Of a stretch of DNA of 19,104 nucleotides, positions 13,447 to 19,104 are shown piece after piece. The notes beneath the pieces are model-generated. The model searched no databases, had not been told where the DNA came from, and saw only the letters and a list, made by a program, of their open reading frames with translations. Location: contig CBDUVZ010000055.1 in NCBI GenBank assembly GCA_965370805.1, positions 1 through 19,104 on the forward strand. The letters run 5' to 3'. Each line of letters opens with the position of its first letter. The first letter of the stretch is position 1. Made by a program: the position numbers and the translations under genes. The DNA is from CBDUVZ01 sp965370805. GTDB lineage: Bacteria; Hydrothermota; Tepidihabitantia; Tepidihabitantales; Tepidihabitantaceae.

Positions 13447-14232
13447 TTAGATGACCTTCGCTTCTTCCCGCAGGAGCCGTACCAGCTCCGGCGCAGCCGC
13501 ACCGGGTTCTCCCTCGATCTTCCTGCCCGGCTTTCTCCCGGGTGGCAGTCTGTCCTCGATATGAATCAGCCCGTGGGAAAGACCCGCCGGTTCAATCTCG
13601 AGGTCCGACGCGGTCAGCACCGGTATCTCCTTGCGCTTGGCCGCCATCATCAGCTTCAGGGTCGGATACCTCGGTTCGTACTTGCCTTTCTGAATCGTCA
13701 CCAGGCAGGGAAGCTGGATATGCACGACCTCGATCGCACCCTCGACTTCGCGATGGGCAACCAGTTCCGCTTTCCCCGCTTCGACTTCAATCTCCGGCAC
13801 CACTGCCACGTGGGGAATCCCGAGCCAGTGGGCAACCGCTTGCGGCACCATCGCCAGGTCGTCATCAACCGCCTGTTTGCCGCAGAGCACCAGGTCGAAC
13901 GGCTCGCGCTTGAGCGCCGCGGCCAGCACTCTTCCCCGCGCAAGCGGGTCCAGACCCTCAAACGCCGGGTCCATGACGTGCACCGCTTTGTCGAGTCCCA
14001 TTGAGAGCGCGGTCTTGAGCGCCCGGCGCGCCCGCTCCGGCCCCAGGGTCACGGCGGTAACTGTTCCCTCGCCCAGCTTCTCTTTCACCCGCAGCGCCAA
14101 CTCAATCGCATACTCGTCGTAAGGATTGATAACCCACTCCACCTCACTCGTATCGACGAACCCGGTCTGGGTATTGACCCGGATCTTGGTCTCAGTGGAA
14201 GGGACCTGCTTGAGACAAACTGTGATATTCAC
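13447..14232 (-). CDS. etfB: Electron transfer flavoprotein beta subunit
   Basis: A 261-residue flavoprotein subunit that, with EtfA, passes electrons between acyl-CoA dehydrogenases or related enzymes and the quinone pool, or bifurcates them. It begins NITVCLKQVPSTETKIRVN, the usual EtfB start, followed by 'EVEWVINPYDEYAIELALRV', 'TAVTLGPERARRALKTALSM' and the nucleotide-binding signature CGKQAVDDDLAMVPQAVAHW, then 'IQLPCLVTIQKGKYEPRYPT' and 'LKLMMAAKRKEIPV'. GTG 14232 is chosen over the TTG at 14253 because it gives the conserved N terminus; the TTG lies in repeat DNA. Normally etfA follows directly; here coaE does, and no etfA occurs in the window. It lies 33 nt after fabF and probably belongs to the same transcript. 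Confidence 0.95.
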   Translation of the reverse strand: MNITVCLKQVPSTETKIRVNTQTGFVDTSEVEWVINPYDEYAIELALRVKEKLGEGTVTAVTLGPERARRALKTALSMGLDKAVHVMDPAFEGLDPLARGRVLAAALKREPFDLVLCGKQAVDDDLAMVPQAVAHWLGIPHVAVVPEIEVEAGKAELVAHREVEGAIEVVHIQLPCLVTIQKGKYEPRYPTLKLMMAAKRKEIPVLTASDLEIEPAGLSHGLIHIEDRLPPGRKPGRKIEGEPGAAAPELVRLLREEAKVI

Positions 14233-14246
14233 TGTACTAGAATCGA

Positions 14247-14288
14247 ATTCCAAATTCGCACTTCGTCATTCGCTATTCGAGATTCCCT
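14247..14288 (-). repeat. 7-bp-period array C (fabF 3' end to etfB)
   Basis: Six consecutive 7-bp units (plus-strand starts 14247, 14254, 14261, 14268, 14275 and 14282), pattern ATTCGNN. The array overlaps the end of fabF: its TGA stop (14266-14268) and the last codons, giving the unusual C terminus ISNSE, lie inside it. Confidence 0.8.
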
Positions 14289-15534
14289 TGACGCACAGGC
14301 AGGTGTTGTGCCCGCCGAAGCCGAATGAGTTCGACATCCCCACCCGGATATCCATTTTCCTCGGGCCGTCGGTGACGAAATCAAGTTCGACTCCATCGTC
14401 CGGCTGTTCGTGATTCACCGTAGCATGAACCTCGCCCTGCTCAACGGACTTCACCAGGATTACGAACTCCACCGCACCGGCCGAGCCGAGGCCATGGCCG
14501 ATCATCGACTTGGATGAATTGATTGCCAGCTTCCCGGCGTGGTCGCCGAACACATTGTTCATCGCCTTCACCTCGGCCGCGTCGTTCAGCGGAGTCGAAG
14601 TCCCATGGGCGTTGATGTAGTCAATCTCCTCCGGCTTCAACCCCGCCTCCCTGAGCGCCTGGCGCATTGCCTCGCCGGCACCCCGGGCCTCAGGGTCGGG
14701 AGCCGTAATGTGATAGCCGTCCCCGGTCGCACCGTACCCGACCAGTTCGCAATACATCTTCGCGCCCCGCTGCCGGGCGTGCTCCAGTTCTTCCAGCACG
14801 CACAACCCGCAGCCCTCCGCAATGACAAACCCGTCCCGGTCCCGGTCGAACGGACGCGAAGCCTTCTCCGGCGCGTCGTTCCGTTTGGACAGCGCCCCCA
14901 TATTGGAGAAAGCCGCTACCGTGAACCCGGTAATCGCCGCCTCGGCACCGCCCGCAATCATTATCTCCGTATCGCCGTGAAGGATATGTCGGAAAGCCTC
15001 GCCGACGGCGTGGGCCCCGGACGCGCAGGCCGAAGTGGTACAGAAATTGGGCCCGCGCAGGCCGTGCTGGATGGACACCTGGCCCGCGGCCATGTCCGGG
15101 ATCATCATCGGTATCAACAGCGGCGACACCCGCCGCGGTCCCCGACTGACGTACTGCTCGTGCTGCCGCTCCCAGGTATGGACTCCGCCCATGCCCGAGC
15201 CGACAATCGCACCGGCCCGGTCGGCATTCTCTTTCTCGAAGTCGATGCCCGAATCCGCAATCGCCTCTTGCGCGGCCCAGAGTGCGAACTGGGTCACCCG
15301 GTCGGTCCGTCTCGCTAGCTTCGGGTCGAGCTTCAACGCCGGGTCGAAATCCTTGACCTCCCCCGCAATCTGGGAAGAAACGCCGGACGGATCGAACGAC
15401 TCGATCCGGCGCACGCCGCCCCGACCCGCAAGCAGACTCTGCCAGAGACTCGCCACGTCATGGCCCACGGGCGTAATCGCACCCAATCCGGTCACGACAA
15501 CCCGTCGGTGGGGCCCGGACGATTCGGCGGTCAC
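14266..15534 (-). CDS. fabF: Beta-ketoacyl-ACP synthase II
   Basis: A 422-residue condensing enzyme that extends acyl-ACP with malonyl-ACP in fatty-acid synthesis. It opens RRVVVTGLGAITPVGHD. The catalytic Cys170 is in TTSACASGAHAVG. The two histidines are in NAHGTSTPLNDAAEVKA and 'SSKSMIGHGLGSAGAVE', and the glycine-rich 'NSFGFGGHNTCL' is near the C terminus. The KAS II motif 'GSGMGG' and the 'DRDGFVIAEG' loop are intact, and length is typical (about 410-425). GTG 15534 is preferred, 1 nt after the acp stop with a GGAG inside the acp end; an upstream start would put an Arg-rich peptide inside acp. The last codons and stop come from heptamer array C, so the C terminus has probably been altered by repeat insertion or decay. 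Confidence 0.95.
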   Translation of the reverse strand: MTAESSGPHRRVVVTGLGAITPVGHDVASLWQSLLAGRGGVRRIESFDPSGVSSQIAGEVKDFDPALKLDPKLARRTDRVTQFALWAAQEAIADSGIDFEKENADRAGAIVGSGMGGVHTWERQHEQYVSRGPRRVSPLLIPMMIPDMAAGQVSIQHGLRGPNFCTTSACASGAHAVGEAFRHILHGDTEIMIAGGAEAAITGFTVAAFSNMGALSKRNDAPEKASRPFDRDRDGFVIAEGCGLCVLEELEHARQRGAKMYCELVGYGATGDGYHITAPDPEARGAGEAMRQALREAGLKPEEIDYINAHGTSTPLNDAAEVKAMNNVFGDHAGKLAINSSKSMIGHGLGSAGAVEFVILVKSVEQGEVHATVNHEQPDDGVELDFVTDGPRKMDIRVGMSNSFGFGGHNTCLCVKGISNSE

Positions 15535-15535
15535 C

Positions 15536-15784
15536 TTACTTCTTCTCCTTCTCGGTGATCTTGCCCTCCAGGTACTCAACCGCCTTGCCAACGGTCACTA
15601 ACTGCTGCGAATCGTCATCCGGTATCTCGATACCGAACTTCTCCTCGAATGCCATCACCAGTTCAACGATATCGAGCGAATCTGCCCCGAGGTCGTCAAC
15701 GAAATGAGCATTCTCGGTCACTTTTTCCGGGGTCACGTGCAACTGCTCTACAATGATGTTCTTGACATCGTCTGTCAGCGCCAT
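15536..15784 (-). CDS. acpP: Acyl carrier protein
   Basis: An 82-residue acidic carrier of fatty-acyl chains. The phosphopantetheine attachment site is Ser36 in DDLGADSLDIVELVMAFEE, the classical ACP motif. Four helices are predictable (about 5-16, 36-50, 57-62 and 66-76). The tail KITEKEKK is a little longer and more basic than in E. coli ACP (77 residues). ATG 15784 has the best ribosome site in the window, AAGGAGG ending 5 nt upstream, consistent with a very highly expressed protein. fabF starts 1 nt after its stop codon, an arrangement seen in many bacteria. The promoter is about 100 nt upstream. Confidence 0.97.
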   Translation of the reverse strand: MALTDDVKNIIVEQLHVTPEKVTENAHFVDDLGADSLDIVELVMAFEEKFGIEIPDDDSQQLVTVGKAVEYLEGKITEKEKK

Positions 15785-15889
15785 CTTACCTCCTTCGGCC
15801 GCGTTCGGGCCGCATGTCTACCAGGTAAAACCTGCGGGCATCCTCTCGCCCACGGTAGTCGAAACAACAGGCCGCAAAACCAACGCTGC

Positions 15890-15917
15890 AGTGTATCAGC
15901 CGCCCGTCGAAAGTCAA
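15890..15917 (-). promoter_or_regulatory. Promoter for acp-fabF
   Basis: Minus strand: TTGACT (15912-15917), 16-bp spacer, TACACT (15890-15895). The expected start is near 15883, giving a leader of about 100 nt. Confidence 0.55.
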
Positions 15918-16043
15918 GTTGTGCCGGTTGTTCGGGGTTCTGCCGACCGGTTCAGCCATCCGTCGGCAATTCCGTTTCTGTCCGGGACTCTGGCGGTCTT
16001 ACCGGTCCTGACGGCTATGACAATGGCGAATGATGACCTCCGA

Positions 16044-16078
16044 ATTCGTCATTCGACACTCAACATTCAACATTCCCC
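16044..16078 (-). repeat. 7-bp-period array D (downstream of the PPC-domain gene)
   Basis: Five consecutive 7-bp units (plus-strand starts 16044, 16051, 16058, 16065 and 16072), pattern ATTCRNC with ACTCAAC as the most divergent. Same orientation relative to transcription as arrays A-C. The first sense-strand unit, GGGGAAT, resembles that of array C (AGGGAAT). Confidence 0.7.
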
Positions 16079-16137
16079 TGGCATTCGGTTTCCTCGGTCG
16101 CCGGCCCTGAGTTCCGGGCATCGACCGCCCGGTCAGA

Positions 16138-16566
16138 CTACGAACCTGCAAGCTTGAGCAATTTCAGCCCGGTCCCCGGGTCTTTCGCCCGCCGCAACCG
16201 CTTCCGGGCGGACTGAATCGCAATCTCACAGGTAACCGTTACCCGGGCTTCGAACAGGTGCCCGCCGTACACGTTCATCCGCGGGCCCGCAATCACGGCG
16301 TGCAGGTGACAAACCGGGGTCTTGCCGTCCCAGGCGATATTGCCGGTTATTCCCGCGATTTCGTATTCGCCCGGGAACCGGCGCTTCCGGTATACCTTCC
16401 TGCCCAGGTCGAAATACCCCAGCACGACTTTCTCCGCAGCGCCCAGCCCGGTAACAACACCCGAGCCGATCCGGTGCCGCCGCACGAAATCGACAACCGC
16501 AGTGGAAATATCCTCCCCACGGGCAAGACGCAACTGATAGAATGAACCCGACTTGGCAAATGTCAT
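16138..16566 (-). CDS. PPC (DUF296) domain protein, possible DNA-binding
   Basis: A 142-residue single-domain PPC/DUF296 protein. The fold's marks are present: an opening 'LRLARGEDISTAVVDFVRRH' with the RGEDI motif, GSGVVTGLGAAEKVVLGYFD, the 'YEIAGITGNIAW' strand pair, and the metal-binding PVCHLHAVIAG with His87 and His89, followed by GGHLFEA with His103. In plants PPC domains occur in AT-hook DNA-binding proteins; free-standing bacterial and archaeal versions form trimers that bind metal, and their function is largely unknown. The C terminus (QSARKRLRRAKDPG) is basic and could touch nucleic acid. Its ATG overlaps the topA stop by 4 nt, with GGGGAG inside the topA end as ribosome site, so it is probably translated in step with topA. 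Confidence 0.88.
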   Translation of the reverse strand: MTFAKSGSFYQLRLARGEDISTAVVDFVRRHRIGSGVVTGLGAAEKVVLGYFDLGRKVYRKRRFPGEYEIAGITGNIAWDGKTPVCHLHAVIAGPRMNVYGGHLFEARVTVTCEIAIQSARKRLRRAKDPGTGLKLLKLAGS

Positions 16567-18995
16567 TTCTTCTCCCCTTCTTTCCCGGCAGGACTCTTCC
16601 GGGAAGCCGGCTTACGTTTCTTCGTCTTCTTCCTGACGGCTTTCTTCTTCGGGGACTTCTTCTTCGCAGGCGACTTGCGGACCGTCTTGCGTGCCGCGCC
16701 GCGTCGCTTCCTGGCCGGCGCCTCCGCAATCAGCTTCCGGCAATCATCGAGCGTCAGACTCTCCGGCTCGCAGTCCTTCGGCACCTTCGCGTTCCTGCTG
16801 CCGTCGGTCACGTACGGACCCCAGCGCCCGTTCAGCACCCGGATGTCGGAACCGTCGAAGACCTTGATCTGCCGGCGCGCGTCTTCCTCCTTCTTCGCCG
16901 CAATCAACGCCAGTGCTTGTTCCAGTGTGATGTCGAGCGGGTCCCCTTCCTTGATCGACACGAACTTCGCACCCTCAGCGTCCCTGGGGCCGTAGCGGAC
17001 GTACGGCCCGAACCGGCCGAAGCTCGCGACAACCTCCTCGCCCTCCGGGGTCTCGCCGAGCACGCGGGGCAGCTTGAACAGTTCCATCGCCTCGTCGAGC
17101 GTGATTGTCTCGACCTTCTGGCCCTTGCGCAGGCTCGCGAAACGGGGCTTCTCCTCGTCATCCTTGGTTCCAATCTGGACGAACGGCCCGTACCGACCGA
17201 ACCGGGCCGACACCGGTTTCCCGGTCTTCGGGTCCGTACCCAGCTCCCGCTGCTGCGCCACTTCGGCCCGCGACAACCCTTCCGCTTTCTCGACATTGCG
17301 GTGGAACGGCCCGTAGAACCCGGCCACCATATCGTTCCATACTTTCCCGCCGGCGGCGATTCCGTCCAACTCCTGCTCAACCTTGGCCGTGAAATCGTAA
17401 TCCAGGATTCCCTTGAAATACTCGAGCAGGAAGTCGATTACCACGCCCGCCACGTCGGTCGGGAACAACTTCGCTTTCCCGGCGCCGACCTTCTCGGTCC
17501 GCTCACCAGCCTCAATCTCGCCACCCCGCAGCACCAGCACGCGGTAGCTGCGTTCGCGTCCTTCTTCACTCCGCTTTTCGACGTAACCCCGGTCCTGGAT
17601 TGTCGATATCGTCGGCGCGTAGGTCGACGGCCGGCCGATGCCCAGTTCTTCGAGCCGCTTGACCAGCGCGGCCTCAGTGTAGCGCGCCGGGGACCGCGTG
17701 AAGCTCTGGCGCGCCAGTATCTCCTGCGGGGTCAGTTCCTGCCCCTGCTTCAACGACGGCAGCGCCTTCTCCTCGCCGTCACCGTCGCCGTAGACGGCCA
17801 GGAAACCCGGGAACGTCACCACTTCGCCTTTCGCCAGGAAACGCTCATCCGCGGTCGATAGTTCGATAGTCGCGGTGGTCCGCTCAATCCGGGCGTCGGC
17901 CATCTGCGAAGCCAGGGCCCGACGGTGAATCAGCCCGTAGAGCCGCTGCTCGTTTCGCTCGCCGTCAATCTCATCCCGCCCGAAGTCGGTCGGCCGGATT
18001 GCCTCGTGCGCTTCCTGCGCGCCTTTCGCCTTGGTCCGATAGCGCCGCGCCTGGGAGTATTCCTTGCCGAACCGCCCCACAATCACTCCCGCCGCCTGCC
18101 CGATTGCCGATTCCGACATCGTAACCGAATCGGTCCGCATGTAGGTAATGCGGCCCGCCTCGTACAGCCGCTGGGCCAGCACCATCGTCTGCTTGACCGA
18201 GAACCCCAGCTTCTGCGATGCCTCCTGCTGCAGGGTGGAAGTCGTGAACGGCGGCCGGGGTGACCGCTTCGCCGGTTTCTGCTCCAGCGCGCTGATTGTG
18301 AACCGGGCGGTCCGCGCTTTCTCGAGGAATGCGCGTGCTTCCGCTTCGGTCTTGAAGTCGCGGTCAAGCTTCGCCGGGACCGTACCGGTGCCGGAATCAA
18401 ACTCACCGCTGACCTTGAACGTTTCCACCGGCTCGAACTTGTCAATCTCCCGTTCGCGTTCGACCACAAGCCGGACCGCGACCGACTGCACCCGCCCCGC
18501 CGACAAACCGGGCATTACTTTCTTCCAGAGGATCGGCGAGAGCTCGTAGCCCACCAGCCGGTCAAGTACGCGCCGGGCCTGCTGGGCGTCGACCAGGTTC
18601 TTGTCGATAGTGCGCGGGTTCTCAATCGCCTTGAGAATTGCCGATTTCGTTATCTCATGAAAGACAATCCGCCGGACGGTCTTCTCGTCGAGCTTCAGCA
18701 CCTGTGCCAGGTGCCAGGCAATTGCTTCGCCTTCACGGTCCTCGTCGCTTGCCAGCCAGACGGCATCTGCCTGCTTCACCGCCCGGCGCAACTCGGCGAT
18801 GACCTTCCTCTTGCCCGGACTGACCTCATAGGAAGGAACAAAGCCGTTCTTGATGTCAACCGACATTCCCTTCTTCGGCAGGTCGGCGACGTGGCCCATC
18901 GACGACAGCACCGTGAACTCCTTGCCGACCAGCCGGGCAACAGTCCGGGCCTTGGCCGGCGACTCGACAATCATCAGGTTCCTCTTCGGTGACAT
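16563..18995 (-). CDS. topA: DNA topoisomerase I
   Basis: An 810-residue type IA topoisomerase that relaxes negatively supercoiled DNA through a transient 5'-phosphotyrosine. The Toprim domain (1-115) has the catalytic Glu11 in IVESPAKA and the acidic triad D84-D86-E88 in LASDEDREGEAIAWHL. The active-site Tyr285 is in GRITYMRTDS. DNA-gate features include VDAQQARRVLDRLVGYELSP and LSAGRVQSVAVRLVVERERE. Instead of the four-cysteine zinc ribbons of E. coli TopA, it ends with three repeats of the 'RFGRYGPFVQIG' type (the others are SFGRFGPYVRYG and LNGRWGPYVTDG), then a 55-residue tail made almost only of Lys, Arg, Ala, Pro and Ser. Such tails bind DNA non-specifically. ATG 18995 lies about 10 nt from the -10 element, so the mRNA may be leaderless. 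Confidence 0.97.
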   Translation of the reverse strand: MSPKRNLMIVESPAKARTVARLVGKEFTVLSSMGHVADLPKKGMSVDIKNGFVPSYEVSPGKRKVIAELRRAVKQADAVWLASDEDREGEAIAWHLAQVLKLDEKTVRRIVFHEITKSAILKAIENPRTIDKNLVDAQQARRVLDRLVGYELSPILWKKVMPGLSAGRVQSVAVRLVVEREREIDKFEPVETFKVSGEFDSGTGTVPAKLDRDFKTEAEARAFLEKARTARFTISALEQKPAKRSPRPPFTTSTLQQEASQKLGFSVKQTMVLAQRLYEAGRITYMRTDSVTMSESAIGQAAGVIVGRFGKEYSQARRYRTKAKGAQEAHEAIRPTDFGRDEIDGERNEQRLYGLIHRRALASQMADARIERTTATIELSTADERFLAKGEVVTFPGFLAVYGDGDGEEKALPSLKQGQELTPQEILARQSFTRSPARYTEAALVKRLEELGIGRPSTYAPTISTIQDRGYVEKRSEEGRERSYRVLVLRGGEIEAGERTEKVGAGKAKLFPTDVAGVVIDFLLEYFKGILDYDFTAKVEQELDGIAAGGKVWNDMVAGFYGPFHRNVEKAEGLSRAEVAQQRELGTDPKTGKPVSARFGRYGPFVQIGTKDDEEKPRFASLRKGQKVETITLDEAMELFKLPRVLGETPEGEEVVASFGRFGPYVRYGPRDAEGAKFVSIKEGDPLDITLEQALALIAAKKEEDARRQIKVFDGSDIRVLNGRWGPYVTDGSRNAKVPKDCEPESLTLDDCRKLIAEAPARKRRGAARKTVRKSPAKKKSPKKKAVRKKTKKRKPASRKSPAGKEGEKK

Positions 18996-19005
18996 ACGGG
19001 TCAGA

Positions 19006-19033
19006 AGAATAGGATGTTTGCCCCGGCTGTCAA
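19006..19033 (-). promoter_or_regulatory. Promoter for topA
   Basis: Minus strand: TTGACA (19028-19033), 16-bp spacer, TATTCT (19006-19011). Only 10 bp separate the -10 element from the ATG, so transcription would start at or within a few bases of the start codon. A second TTGACA lies at 19050-19055 without an obvious -10 partner. Confidence 0.6.
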
Positions 19034-19062
19034 CTGCGACCCGGCTTCATGTCAAACCCGGA

Positions 19063-19100
19063 CGAAAATGTCATAGTGAATACCGAGCGAAAACGTCATA
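19063..19100. repeat. Two 13-bp direct repeats at the right edge
   Basis: CGAAAATGTCATA (19063-19075) and CGAAAACGTCATA (19088-19100) differ at one base and are offset by 25 bp. Paired TGACATTTTCG-like repeats are seen at the ends of some insertion sequences, where they bind transposase. No transposase gene is in the window; it would have to lie further right. Confidence 0.5.
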
Positions 19101-19104
19101 CCCA

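Larger units (their letters stand above)
15785..16137 (-). other. 353-bp intergenic region: acp leader, promoter and array D
   Basis: The only long gene-free stretch besides the left edge. From the acp side it holds a leader of about 100 nt with a small inverted repeat (CGGCC at 15797-15801 and GGCCG at 15809-15813) just upstream of the ribosome site, then the acp promoter (15890-15917), about 125 bp with no recognisable feature, and the 7-bp array D (16044-16078). I see no small ORF with a ribosome site, no tRNA, and no convincing terminator after the PPC-domain gene. Confidence 0.5.

Noticed and set aside
12742..14004. 420-codon open frame on the plus strand
   Set aside because: Antisense to coaE and etfB, both certain; no family features.
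15535..15591. Earlier start for fabF inside acp
   Set aside because: It would add an Arg-rich peptide encoded out of frame in acp. GTG 15534 gives the normal FabF N terminus.
16542..17861. 439-codon open frame on the plus strand
   Set aside because: Antisense to topA. Its Leu/Arg/His-rich translation is a codon-bias artefact.

Overview
The window is a GC-rich, densely packed stretch of bacterial chromosome that looks like the genome of an uncultured diderm bacterium. Pointers are five predicted lipoproteins, a type I signal peptidase, bacterial fatty-acid synthesis genes, and a V/A-type ATPase subunit. The gene mix and intergenic style resemble candidate phyla such as WOR-3/Stahlbacteria, but that placement is inference. 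I see no rRNA, tRNA, CRISPR array, prophage or complete insertion sequence. Twenty protein-coding genes are supported.

Layout. Bases 1-301 are gene-free, with degenerate repeats and a promoter for a small Ig-like lipoprotein (302-691, +). An EamA-type permease (-) and signal peptidase I lepB (+) diverge around 1640; a perfect 9-bp inverted repeat lies between their promoters. Next is a minus-strand operon of four envelope lipoproteins (6197 down to 2575). Its first three members resemble FlgO/CsgG, FlgP/LPP20 and FlgT, the set that builds outer-membrane flagellar rings in Vibrio, although no flagellar gene is in view. Back to back with its promoter is that of a zinc-ribbon plus HNH-like protein (6320-7162, +).

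From 7204 to the right edge every gene is on the minus strand. In transcription order: topA and a PPC/DUF296 gene (4-nt overlap); acp, fabF, etfB and coaE; a phosphoribosyltransferase-like gene and a TPR/DUF2271-like exported protein; a 71-residue unknown protein; then V-type ATPase subunit D, a VanZ-family membrane protein and hisS (the last two overlap by 4 nt). The functions are housekeeping: DNA topology, lipid and CoA synthesis, electron transfer and tRNA charging.

The least expected signal is between genes. Four junctions carry short arrays with an exact 7-bp period (ATTCGNN on the + strand, NNCGAAT in the mRNA sense), 5-6 units each and all in the same orientation relative to transcription. 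A fifth junction carries a 9-bp-period array. Some arrays run into the ends of coding regions and supply stop codons. Several promoters match TTGACA-N16/17-TATAAT closely, and some lie so near the start codon that the mRNA would be almost leaderless.
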